From DATACN01 sp038215095 (lineage in GTDB: Bacteria > Actinomycetota > Thermoleophilia > Solirubrobacterales > Thermoleophilaceae): 19,944 nt of DNA. The stretch's first letter is position 1, and each line of letters begins with the position of its first letter. Below are positions 1 through 6,096 of the stretch, piece by piece. Below the pieces are notes generated by a model. That model searched no databases. It was not told the DNA's origin and worked only from the letters and a program-made list of their open reading frames with translations. The stretch covers positions 1 to 19,944 of the forward strand of contig JBBQRG010000056.1 of the NCBI GenBank assembly GCA_038215095.1. The letters run 5' to 3'. A program made the position numbers and the translations under genes.

Positions 1-446
1 TCCCGTTCAGCGACCTGGGCGACTGGACGCTCTACAACTACCGCGGCCACGAGGCGAACGCGAACTACCACGAGCTCCTGCGCGAGTTCCTGGCCAGCAT
101 GTGCTCGCGCAAGCTCGGCGAGATCTACTGCACCTACGCGAGCAAGTACCACGGCTACCAGGTGGACCCGCCGACGCTGGACTACACCGGCCCCGCCGAC
201 GCCACCAAGGGCGAGTCCACGCGCCTGCGCTTCAAGCTCTCAAAGCTCTCGGTCGTCCAGCTCGACGTGTACAAGGGCAGCAAGCTCGCCCTCCACAGGC
301 TCGTGACCTTGCGGCGCGGCGCCCGCTACTTCACCTGGAAGCCCAAGTCGGCCGGCGACTACACGGTGCGGCTGGCGGCCAAGGAGCTGCGGACCGGCTT
401 CGGCAAGCGCGGCCGGACCAGCGGCGAGCTGACGGTCTCGGGCTAG
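1..446 (+). CDS. D-glucuronyl C5-epimerase-like protein, C-terminal part (5' truncated)
   Basis: The reading frame is open from the window edge (first full codon at base 3), so the N-terminus lies outside. The first ~50 visible residues, with GDWTLYNYRG, ANANYHELLREFL and EIYCTYASKYHGY ending in a PP pair, resemble the C-terminal all-helical domain of D-glucuronyl C5-epimerase family proteins, where a W-x-LY segment, a YH motif and a final Y..Y helix recur. In that family the domain contributes to epimerising uronic acids within polysaccharides. The last ~85 residues look like a beta-sandwich (Ig-like) appendage, with alternating hydrophobic strands and a typical SAGDYTVRL strand, fitting an exported or wall-associated protein. 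Two cysteines flank the YC motif. The family call rests on motif resemblance over a short fragment; an unrelated alpha/alpha-toroid glycan enzyme is the alternative. The next gene starts 15 bases downstream. Confidence 0.6.
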   Translation, partial: PFSDLGDWTLYNYRGHEANANYHELLREFLASMCSRKLGEIYCTYASKYHGYQVDPPTLDYTGPADATKGESTRLRFKLSKLSVVQLDVYKGSKLALHRLVTLRRGARYFTWKPKSAGDYTVRLAAKELRTGFGKRGRTSGELTVSG

Positions 447-461
447 AGTTGGGCGCCGCCC

Positions 462-1664
462 ATGGCGCCTCGAACGATCCTCTACACGGGCAAGGGCGGC
501 GTCGGCAAGACCAGCGTCGCCGTGGCCACCGCGCGCCGCTGCGCGGCCGCCGGCCTGCGCACGGTGGTGATGTCCACCGACCCGGCTCACAGCCTGTCGG
601 ACTCGCTGGAGGCCGAGCTGGGGGGCGAGCCCACGCCCTGCGGCGACAACCTCTTCGGCCAGGAGGTACAGGCCCAGGAGGAGATGGAGCGCAACTGGGA
701 CGGCGTGCAGGAGTGGCTCGGCGAGCTGATGACCGACCGCGGCGTCGACGCGATCTCCGCCGAGGAGCTGACCGTTCCTCCCGGGATGGACGAGCTCTTC
801 TCGCTGCTTCAGATCAAGCGCCACCACGAGGAGGACGAGTTCGACTGCCTGATCGTGGACTGCGCGCCCACCGGCGAGACGCTGCGGCTGCTGTCGTTCC
901 CGGACGTGGCCACCTGGTGGCTGGAGAAGGTGTTCCCGTTCGAGCGGCACCTCATGTCGGTCGCGCGGCCGTTCGCGCGCGGCCTGTTCGACGTGCCGCT
1001 GCCGAGCGACGCCGTGTTTGAGAACGTCGAGCGCCTGGTGCGCAACCTCGTTGCGATGAACGAGATCCTGCGCGACCGCGCCACCACCTCGATCCGCCTC
1101 GTGATGAACCCGGACCGGATGGTGGTCAAGGAGGCGATGCGCACCTTCACCTACCTGAACCTCTACGGCTACCTGACCGACGCCGTCGTGGTGAACCGTG
1201 TGCTGCCCGAGGAGGCGGCGCCCAAGGGGAGCTACTTCGAGTCCTGGCGCGCCGTGCAGGCCGAGCACATGGAGCTGGTCGCGTCGGCCTTCGCGCCCGT
1301 GCCGATCCTGACCGCGCCCTGGCTCGACCAGGAGGTGATCGGCCCCGTGATGCTCGACCGGCTGGCCGACGAGGTGTTCGGCGACACAGACCCCGCAGAG
1401 ATCCTGCACAAGGAGCTGTCGCAGGAGCTGTCGGGCCAGAACGGCAAGGCGACGCTGCGCCTCGCGCTCCCGTTCGCCGAGCGCGGCGACATCGAGCTGA
1501 AGAAGATCGGGCTCGAGGTGATCGTGCGCGTGGGCGGCCAGAAGCGCACCATCATCCTGCCCCCTACCATGGCGCCTTACGCCACGAGCGGCGCCCGCTT
1601 CGAGGACGGCGCTCTGGAGGTCACCTTCGAGAAACCGGATGGAGCGACAGACGACACCACCTGA
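462..1664 (+). CDS. ArsA/Get3-family anion-transporting ATPase with C-terminal HSP20-like domain
   Basis: A 400-residue P-loop ATPase of the SIMIBI class. The deviant Walker A GKGGVGKT is at residues 10-17 with the signature lysine K11. The switch I segment STDPAHSLSD is at 38-47. Switch II/Walker B (LIVDCAPTGETLRLL) is at about 130-144. These are the hallmarks of ArsA/Get3 dimeric ATPases, which couple ATP hydrolysis to handling of a client (arsenite efflux with ArsB, or tail-anchored membrane proteins). It is a single half, unlike the duplicated E. coli ArsA, and has no CxxC zinc motif as in eukaryotic Get3. The last ~75 residues (from about 325) form a beta-rich, alpha-crystallin/HSP20-like domain often fused to bacterial ArsA homologues. 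No ars genes are nearby, so an arsenic role is not supported; a targeting or chaperone role is more likely. It overlaps the next gene by 26 bases, implying translational coupling. The only upstream signal is a TAGAGT 12 bases before the ATG. Confidence 0.9.
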   Translation: MAPRTILYTGKGGVGKTSVAVATARRCAAAGLRTVVMSTDPAHSLSDSLEAELGGEPTPCGDNLFGQEVQAQEEMERNWDGVQEWLGELMTDRGVDAISAEELTVPPGMDELFSLLQIKRHHEEDEFDCLIVDCAPTGETLRLLSFPDVATWWLEKVFPFERHLMSVARPFARGLFDVPLPSDAVFENVERLVRNLVAMNEILRDRATTSIRLVMNPDRMVVKEAMRTFTYLNLYGYLTDAVVVNRVLPEEAAPKGSYFESWRAVQAEHMELVASAFAPVPILTAPWLDQEVIGPVMLDRLADEVFGDTDPAEILHKELSQELSGQNGKATLRLALPFAERGDIELKKIGLEVIVRVGGQKRTIILPPTMAPYATSGARFEDGALEVTFEKPDGATDDTT

Positions 1665-1941
1665 CGACCCCGAGGGCTTCGTGCGCGAGGCCTACGAGCG
1701 CCAGGCCGAATGGGAGCGCCAGGGCGCGCCGCCTCCTCCGCCACGCGCCGGCCTGGACCCGGCCGCGCTGTTCGTGCTGCTCGACGGGCTGCGGCGAATG
1801 GTGCCGCGCGAGCTCGAGGACCAGATGGCGAACCTGATCCGCGAGTTCCTGCTCACGCTGCGCTCGCTGATCGACTGGTATCTCGAGCGCCTCGACCGAC
1901 CGGCGGGCGAGCCGCGCGTCGAGGACATCCCGATTGACTGA
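1639..1941 (+). CDS. Small helical protein coupled to the ArsA-type ATPase, function unknown
   Basis: A 100-residue protein I do not recognise. The N-terminus is polar and charged, followed by a run of prolines (GAPPPPPRAG). Residues ~40-85 then form strongly amphipathic, probably alpha-helical sequence (LFVLLDGLRRMVPRELED to LIDWYLERLD) without a true membrane segment. It ends in an acidic VEDIPID tail. The ATG lies 26 bases inside the ArsA-type gene and its stop lies 8 bases inside the peroxiredoxin gene, so the three are almost certainly co-translated. Codon use follows the GC3-rich style of its neighbours, which supports a real gene over a shadow frame. The coupling suggests a partner or regulator of the ATPase (inference). 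Confidence 0.75.
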   Translation: MERQTTPPDDPEGFVREAYERQAEWERQGAPPPPPRAGLDPAALFVLLDGLRRMVPRELEDQMANLIREFLLTLRSLIDWYLERLDRPAGEPRVEDIPID

Positions 1942-2464
1942 CTTCCGCCAGGCCGACTTCTCCAGCCTGCCCGCCCCTGAGGACGACGGCGCCGCCGACC
2001 ACCTGCCCGGGCGGGAGCTGCCCGACTGGCTGCCGCGGGCCGACACGCTGGTGGCGTTCGTCTACCCGATGACCGGCACGCCGGGCAGGGCGCTGCCCGG
2101 CGGCTGGGACGAGATCCCCGGCGCGCGCGGCTGTACCCCGCAGAGCTGCGCCTTCCGCGACCGCCAGGACGAGCTCACCAGCCTGGGCGCGACGATCGTC
2201 GGGATCAGCGCGATGCCGGAGCAGGACCAGCGCGAGTTCGGCGAGCGCGAGGGCATCGGCTACGAGCTCGTGAACGACTCGGAGCTGCGCCTGGCGCGCG
2301 AGCTGGGCCTGCCCACCTTCGAGGCCGACGGCGCGACGCTCTACCGCCGCATCACCCTCATCGCCCGCGGCGGGCGGATCGTGACGGTCTTCTACCCCGT
2401 CTTCCCGCCGGACCGGAACGCGGGCGACGTGGCGGACTGGCTGCGCGAGAACCCGGCCGCCTAG
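1934..2464 (+). CDS. BCP/PrxQ-like peroxiredoxin
   Basis: A 176-residue AhpC/TSA-family thioredoxin-fold protein that should reduce peroxides with thiol donors. The segment GCTPQSCAFRD at 66-76 matches the PrxQ/BCP pattern GCTxxxCxxRD, giving C67 as the likely peroxidatic and C72 as the resolving cysteine five residues later. The sequence YPMTGTPG near 44 is separated from the cysteine by an extra ~15-residue loop containing GGWDEIPGAR. The usual PxxxTxxC motif is altered: the position three before C67 is alanine, not threonine, and the expected proline is a glutamate. Later fold elements (ATIVGIS, LVNDSELRLARELGLPTF, YRRITLIARGGRI) are as expected. The start is TTG at 1934, overlapping the preceding gene by 8 bases. 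The stop shares the palindrome CTAG with the convergent gene. Confidence 0.85.
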   Translation: MTDFRQADFSSLPAPEDDGAADHLPGRELPDWLPRADTLVAFVYPMTGTPGRALPGGWDEIPGARGCTPQSCAFRDRQDELTSLGATIVGISAMPEQDQREFGEREGIGYELVNDSELRLARELGLPTFEADGATLYRRITLIARGGRIVTVFYPVFPPDRNAGDVADWLRENPAA

Positions 2465-2682
2465 CGGCGGCCGCGCGAGATGTCGATGTCCTTCAGGGCG
2501 TGCTCGTCCGGCAGCTTGCCCAGCACCTCGCGCACCACGCCCTGCACGTCGCGCTCGTCGTGGCCGAAGTCGTCGGCGAAGGACTTCAGCGCTACCCAGG
2601 TGATCTTGAGCTGGGCCGGAGTGAGGTCCAGCCGGTAGGCGATCTCGTCCGGACCGATCAAATGCAGATCGTCATCAGTCAC
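2461..2682 (-). CDS. Small conserved-looking protein, function unknown
   Basis: A 73-residue acidic, helix-rich protein (DEIAYRLDLTPAQLKITWVALKSFADDFGHDERD) ending in a basic SRGRR tail. I do not recognise a family. It starts at GTG 2682. A TAATTT hexamer on the minus strand (2697-2692) ends 9 bases upstream with no Shine-Dalgarno, matching the leaderless pattern elsewhere in the window, which supports this start. It converges on the peroxiredoxin gene, and both stop codons are read from the same CTAG. It is divergent from the SDR gene across a 44-base gap. The start and promoter logic, and amino-acid composition typical of a folded protein, argue for a real gene. Confidence 0.65.
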   Translation of the reverse strand: MTDDDLHLIGPDEIAYRLDLTPAQLKITWVALKSFADDFGHDERDVQGVVREVLGKLPDEHALKDIDISRGRR

Positions 2683-2691
2683 TCGCGGACG

Positions 2692-2697
2692 AAATTA
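2692..2697 (-). promoter_or_regulatory. Putative -10 element for the small gene at 2682
   Basis: TAATTT reads on the minus strand and ends 9 bases before GTG 2682. The GTG has no Shine-Dalgarno, so a leaderless transcript is likely. No convincing -35 is seen. Confidence 0.5.
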
Positions 2698-2711
2698 CCA
2701 CGGCGGCCAGC

Positions 2712-2717
2712 TAGGAT
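2712..2717 (+). promoter_or_regulatory. Putative -10 element for the SDR gene at 2727
   Basis: TAGGAT ends 9 bases before the TTG start, with no Shine-Dalgarno between. The position predicts a transcript starting at or within a few bases of the start codon. Confidence 0.5.
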
Positions 2718-2726
2718 CTCGCGCCC

Positions 2727-3797
2727 TTGACGGTCCTGGTCACCGGATTTCCGGGCTTCATCGGGGGGCGGCTCGTGGAGGCGCTGCTCGAGGAGGCCCC
2801 CGACTCGCGCGTGGTCGCGCTGGTCGAGCCGCGCATGGCCGAGAAGGCCGAGGAGGTCGCGGCGAAGCTCGACGGCGGCCGCATCGAGGTGCTGGCGGGC
2901 GACATCACCAAGCGCCGCCTCGGCCTGAACGACGAGGACTACGAGCGCCTGGCCGCCGAGGTCACGGCGATCTACCACCTGGCCGCCATCTACGACCTGG
3001 CCGTGCCGCTCGACGTCGCGACCAAGGTGAACGTGGACGGAACCGGCAACGTGCTGACGCTGTGCGAGGACTGCGAGCGGCTCGACCGCCTGCACTACGT
3101 GAGCACCGCCTACGTCGCCGGCGACCGCGGCGGCACGGTCTACGAGCACGAGCTGTCGATGGGGCAGGGCTTCAAGAACCACTACGAGTCCACCAAGTTC
3201 CAGGCCGAGGTCTGGGTGCGCCAGGCGATGAGCCGCGTGCCGATCACGGTCTACCGGCCGGCCATCGTCGTGGGCGACTCCCGCGATGGCCAGACCGCCA
3301 AGTTCGACGGCCCCTACTACGCGCTGCGGGTGATCTCGCGCGCCACGCGCATGAAGCAGCCGATCCCGCGCTTCGGGCGGTCGGGGGCGCCGTTCAACGT
3401 GGTGCCGGTGGACTTCATCATCGACGTGATGACCGCCGCCGACGACGTGCCCGAGCTTACGGGCTCCACGCTGCACCTGGTGGATCCCGAGCCGGTCACG
3501 GCCGCCGAGCTGTTCGACCTGCTGGCGGAGGAGTACGCCGGCAGGGAGACCGCCTACCGGCTGCCGCCGAAGATCGTGGCGGCCTCCCTGCGGGTCCCCG
3601 CGGTGAAGAAGCTCTTTTCGGGCGCCCCGCCGCAGTCGATTCGCTACCTGAACCATCCGGTCAGCTTCGACACGCGCTCCGCCCGGGAGCTCCTCGAGCC
3701 GAAGGGCGTGCGTTGCCCTCGGCTCGAGGAGTACGTCGGGCCGCTCGTGAAGTTCTTCAAGGAACACGAGGACGACCCGAGCTTCTCGCCGGGCTAG
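2727..3797 (+). CDS. Extended SDR, fatty acyl-CoA/thioester reductase-like (NAD_binding_4 type)
   Basis: A 356-residue extended short-chain dehydrogenase. The Rossmann glycine motif TGFPGFIG is at 6-13. An acidic D59 (AGDITK) precedes the adenine pocket. IYHLAAIYDL at 82-91 corresponds to the conserved H-A-A segment. The catalytic set is visible as S126 (YVSTAYVAG) and Y153-x3-K157 (YESTK). The 'Male sterility'/thioester-reductase flavour comes from GFPGFIG and the YVSTAYVAG to YESTKFQAE spacing, followed by RPAIVVGDSRDGQT. In that family the reaction is NAD(P)H-dependent reduction of an acyl thioester, or a related 3-beta-hydroxysteroid-type oxidation; there is no carrier or adenylation domain here, so the substrate is unknown. 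TTG at 2727 is chosen because it begins the Rossmann strand directly and sits 9 bases after TAGGAT. The stop shares CTAG with the convergent gene. Confidence 0.8.
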   Translation: MTVLVTGFPGFIGGRLVEALLEEAPDSRVVALVEPRMAEKAEEVAAKLDGGRIEVLAGDITKRRLGLNDEDYERLAAEVTAIYHLAAIYDLAVPLDVATKVNVDGTGNVLTLCEDCERLDRLHYVSTAYVAGDRGGTVYEHELSMGQGFKNHYESTKFQAEVWVRQAMSRVPITVYRPAIVVGDSRDGQTAKFDGPYYALRVISRATRMKQPIPRFGRSGAPFNVVPVDFIIDVMTAADDVPELTGSTLHLVDPEPVTAAELFDLLAEEYAGRETAYRLPPKIVAASLRVPAVKKLFSGAPPQSIRYLNHPVSFDTRSARELLEPKGVRCPRLEEYVGPLVKFFKEHEDDPSFSPG

Positions 3798-4501
3798 CGG
3801 CAGCCGCCGAGCTGGACCGAGACGAGCTCGAGGTGCTCGTCACTGCCCTTCACGTCCACCTCCCGCACGGTGCCGATGCCCCGCACGTAGTACTTATTGC
3901 TGATCACGTCGGGCTCGAGCGGCGTCCACTCCTCGGTCTTCAGCGGCCGCGTGCTGAGGATCTTGAAGTGATCCTCGGCATGGCCCTTTGAGAACTCCTG
4001 GCGGAAGGTCTGACCCACCTTCGGGTGCGCCGGCATGAAGATGCCCGGCTGAGCTCCGTTGACGCCGGTCTTCCACGAGCCCTCGGTGTCCGTGAGATTG
4101 CCGTTGGCGTCGAGCTTCTTCGTCGACTCGCCGAAGTAGACCACGTCGCCGCGCTTGTCCTGCGCATACCAGTCGGTCGTGTCCTCGCCCAGCTTGCCGT
4201 CGAGGTAGAGGCGATCGCGGAGGACGGTGGCCGTCACCCCCTTGATCTTCTCGGTCCTGTGCGTGACCTGGAGCACCTCCCGCGCGTGCTTCCCGTCCTT
4301 GACCCCGGTGTAGATGAGCGTCGTTCCCGGCTTCAGCGGGAACCACGGGTTGTCGACGGCGCGGACGAAGTTCGCCGGCTTGATCGGGGGCGGTCCGTAG
4401 GTGACCGGGTCCTTCGCTGCGCCGGCGCCCGGCACCGCCGCTGCTCCGACGACCCCCAGCGTGACTGTGGCGATGAGGGCTAGTGCGTGTGGCCGTTTCA
4501 T
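3794..4501 (-). CDS. Secreted protein of unknown function
   Basis: 235 residues from ATG 4501, chosen because gggag lies 5 bases upstream and because this start begins a classic signal peptide: MKRPH, then a hydrophobic core (ALALIATVTLGVVGAAAV) and an A-rich cleavage region near residues 26-30. A longer frame back to 4576 would put a non-signal sequence in front. The mature part starts with a proline-rich stretch and then DNPWFPLKPGTTLIYTG. It continues as alternating strands with Y/W/F residues (TTDWYAQDKRGDVVYFGES, NKYYVRGIGTV), suggesting a beta-rich extracellular domain. I recall similar NPWFPL-PGT-starting exported proteins in actinomycetes but know of no assigned function. One cysteine near the C-terminus (GGCR). 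It converges on the SDR gene, sharing the CTAG stop. Confidence 0.8.
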   Translation of the reverse strand: MKRPHALALIATVTLGVVGAAAVPGAGAAKDPVTYGPPPIKPANFVRAVDNPWFPLKPGTTLIYTGVKDGKHAREVLQVTHRTEKIKGVTATVLRDRLYLDGKLGEDTTDWYAQDKRGDVVYFGESTKKLDANGNLTDTEGSWKTGVNGAQPGIFMPAHPKVGQTFRQEFSKGHAEDHFKILSTRPLKTEEWTPLEPDVISNKYYVRGIGTVREVDVKGSDEHLELVSVQLGGCR

Positions 4502-4620
4502 GGTTGCTCCCTTCGGCCGTTGTGGGCGCCAGCGGCACCCAAGTCCGGCCACCGTGGCAAGGCACCCATGAGCCACCGGTTAGCTGCCGATGAAAATCCG
4601 GTGAGGCTAGGCTTCCGGGC
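4502..4620. promoter_or_regulatory. Divergent control region between the secreted-protein gene and the EVE gene
   Basis: 119 bases. On the plus strand TAGGCT (4608-4613) ends 7 bases before GTG 4621. On the minus strand TAGCCT (4609-4604) overlaps it and would give a leader of about 95 bases for the secreted-protein gene, which has its own Shine-Dalgarno. Two symmetric sequences lie between: an 11-base palindrome GCCACCGTGGC at 4548-4558, and an inverted repeat CACCGG (4574-4579) / CCGGTG (4598-4603). GCCACCG is directly repeated at 4548 and 4572. They could be operator half-sites; this is inference. Confidence 0.45.
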
Positions 4621-5088
4621 GTGGCCGACCCGAAGACCTGGATCCTCACCGGCTCGCTCGACAACTTCAGGGCAACGCGCGAGCACGGCTTCAGGCTGAT
4701 CGGGGCGAAGGAGAAGCGCCGCGCGATGGCCGAGCAGATCGAGCCGGGCGACCGGATCGTGTTCTACGTGACCGGCGTGCAGGCGTTCGGCGGCAGCGTG
4801 AAGGTGACCGGCGAGCTGTACGAGGACCGCACCAGGGTCTGGCCGGGCAAGCCCGGCAAGGCCGACGCCTATCCATGGCGCTTCGAGACCGAGCCCGAGC
4901 TGATCCTCGACGAGGAGGAGTTCGTGCCCGCCGAGGACCTCCACACGCAGCTCGAGCACGTGCGCAAGTGGCCCGCCGAGCATTGGCACCTCGCCTTCCA
5001 GGGCCAGCTGCGGACGGTCTCGGAGGCCGACGCGGAGCTGCTCCAGCGGCGTATTCGCGACGCTTCAGGCTCGCGCACGGCGGCGTGA
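4621..5088 (+). CDS. EVE-domain (PUA-superfamily) protein
   Basis: A 155-residue single-domain protein matching the EVE fold. It opens with KTWILTGSLDNF (the W and small-residue turn of the first strand), followed by GFRLIGAKEKRRAMAEQIEPGDRIVFYVTGVQAFGGSVKVTGELYED, the characteristic barrel with the GDRIVFY strand and a glycine-rich turn. The second half holds the conserved YPWRFE segment. EVE domains bind modified bases in DNA or RNA and often accompany restriction, RNA-modification or toxin systems. No such enzyme is adjacent here, so the ligand is unknown. The GTG start at 4621 sits 7 bases after TAGGCT with no Shine-Dalgarno (leaderless pattern). The stop TGA overlaps the GTG of the next gene (GTGA), so the DUF2203 protein is translationally coupled. 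Confidence 0.85.
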   Translation: MADPKTWILTGSLDNFRATREHGFRLIGAKEKRRAMAEQIEPGDRIVFYVTGVQAFGGSVKVTGELYEDRTRVWPGKPGKADAYPWRFETEPELILDEEEFVPAEDLHTQLEHVRKWPAEHWHLAFQGQLRTVSEADAELLQRRIRDASGSRTAA

Positions 5089-5483
5089 GCGACGAGCCCG
5101 GCCACTCACGCCACTACACGCTCGACGAGGCGAACGCGACGCTGCCGCGCGTGCGTGAGCTGATCGCCACTCTGCGCTCCGCAAGCGATCGGCTGGGCGA
5201 CCGCGAGGCGCGCGACGCGCTCAGCGAGGCCACGCCGGGCAACGGCGGCGGCGGCGCCGGCAAGACGGTGTCCGAGGGCTTCCTGGCGATGCGCGAGGCC
5301 ATGATCGAGCTGCGTGAGCGCGAGGTGGTGTTGCGCGACCTGCACCGCGGCCTGGTGGACTTCCCCGCCATGCGCGACGGCCGCGAGATCTACCTGTGCT
5401 GGGAGGAGGGGGAGGACGAGATCGGCTGGTGGCACGAACCGGAGGCCGGTTTCGGCGGCCGCCGCCCGCTCGAAAGTGGCTGA
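5085..5483 (+). CDS. DUF2203 family protein
   Basis: 132 residues from GTG 5085. The N-terminus (HYTLDEANATLPRVRELI) and the C-terminus (GLVDFPAMRDGREIYLCW, then GEDEIGWWHEPEAGFGGRRPL) match the two conserved blocks I know from DUF2203. That family is short, mostly helical and of unknown function, and contains invariant W, H and E residues that could bind a metal or ligand (inference). A low-complexity GNGGGGAG loop sits between the helices. The start is chosen from the GTGA overlap with the EVE stop and because it gives the family's usual N-terminus; an open frame extends further upstream but only as a shadow of the EVE gene. The stop falls 8 bases into the next gene. Confidence 0.85.
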   Translation: MSDEPGHSRHYTLDEANATLPRVRELIATLRSASDRLGDREARDALSEATPGNGGGGAGKTVSEGFLAMREAMIELREREVVLRDLHRGLVDFPAMRDGREIYLCWEEGEDEIGWWHEPEAGFGGRRPLESG

Positions 5484-6090
5484 CTCGGTCGCCCGCCGCT
5501 TCCAGCGGCTGGGCTTCGAGCAGCGCGTGGCCGCGATCGGCTGCCTCCTGCTGCTGGTGAGCACGTTCGGGCCGTTCTCGTTCGTGGAGGCGGCCCAGGT
5601 CCTGGTGGCGCTGGCCGTGCTGGCGCTGCTGCGGGCGCGGGCCCAGGGCCACCGCTTCCACCTGCCCTTCGGCGACGGCGCCGTGATCGCGGCCGCGGGA
5701 GTGTGGGCCGGCGTGCTGATCCTCGTGCGCGTGTTCGACCGGCCGCTCGGCCAGAACCTGCTGGCGCTCGCGTGCACGGCGATCCTGCTGTTCGCCGGGC
5801 TGCGGGAGCACGTGAAGCGCCCGCCCGACGACGTGGCGCGCGAGCTGCTGGCCGACGCGCCCGACGACCTGATGCGCCGTCCGGACGACGGCGAGCCGTT
5901 CGACCGGCTGCCCACGCAGCCGCTGCCGCCCGACGACCCGGGTGGGGCTGACACCGAGCAGATGACGCTGGGCGAAGCGCCCGACACCGCCCGCACCGAG
6001 CCGCTGCCGCCGCCGGAGTTCGACCCCGGGCCGGCCTCGTCGGCGGGGCGGCGCCGCGACGACGCGGAGGAGGAGAAGCCGCCCGGTTGA
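5476..6090 (+). CDS. Four-helix membrane protein with long disordered acidic tail, function unknown
   Basis: 204 residues from GTG 5476, overlapping the DUF2203 stop by 8 bases. Residues ~15-110 hold four hydrophobic helices (VAAIGCLLLLVSTFGPFSFV, AAQVLVALAVLALL, AVIAAAGVWAGVLILV, LLALACTAILLFAGL) joined by short basic loops. From ~115 the chain is polar, rich in P, D, E and G (LPTQPLPPDDPGG, EAPDTARTEPLPPPEFDPG) and ends in charged RRRDDAEEEKPPG: a disordered cytoplasmic tail, perhaps a docking surface. Not recognised beyond this. It belongs to the EVE-DUF2203 transcript and converges on the MFS gene with only 6 bases between stops. Confidence 0.75.
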   Translation: MADSVARRFQRLGFEQRVAAIGCLLLLVSTFGPFSFVEAAQVLVALAVLALLRARAQGHRFHLPFGDGAVIAAAGVWAGVLILVRVFDRPLGQNLLALACTAILLFAGLREHVKRPPDDVARELLADAPDDLMRRPDDGEPFDRLPTQPLPPDDPGGADTEQMTLGEAPDTARTEPLPPPEFDPGPASSAGRRRDDAEEEKPPG

Positions 6091-6096
6091 CCCGCG

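Noticed and set aside
240..1409. A 389-codon minus-strand frame opposite the ArsA-type ATPase gene
   Set aside because: Composition is that of a complement shadow (H, V, G, L, R), with no motif; the ATPase frame carries clear catalytic motifs.
4502..4576. N-terminal extension of the secreted-protein frame up to 4576
   Set aside because: The extra 25 residues would hide a clear signal peptide, and a good Shine-Dalgarno precedes the internal ATG at 4501.
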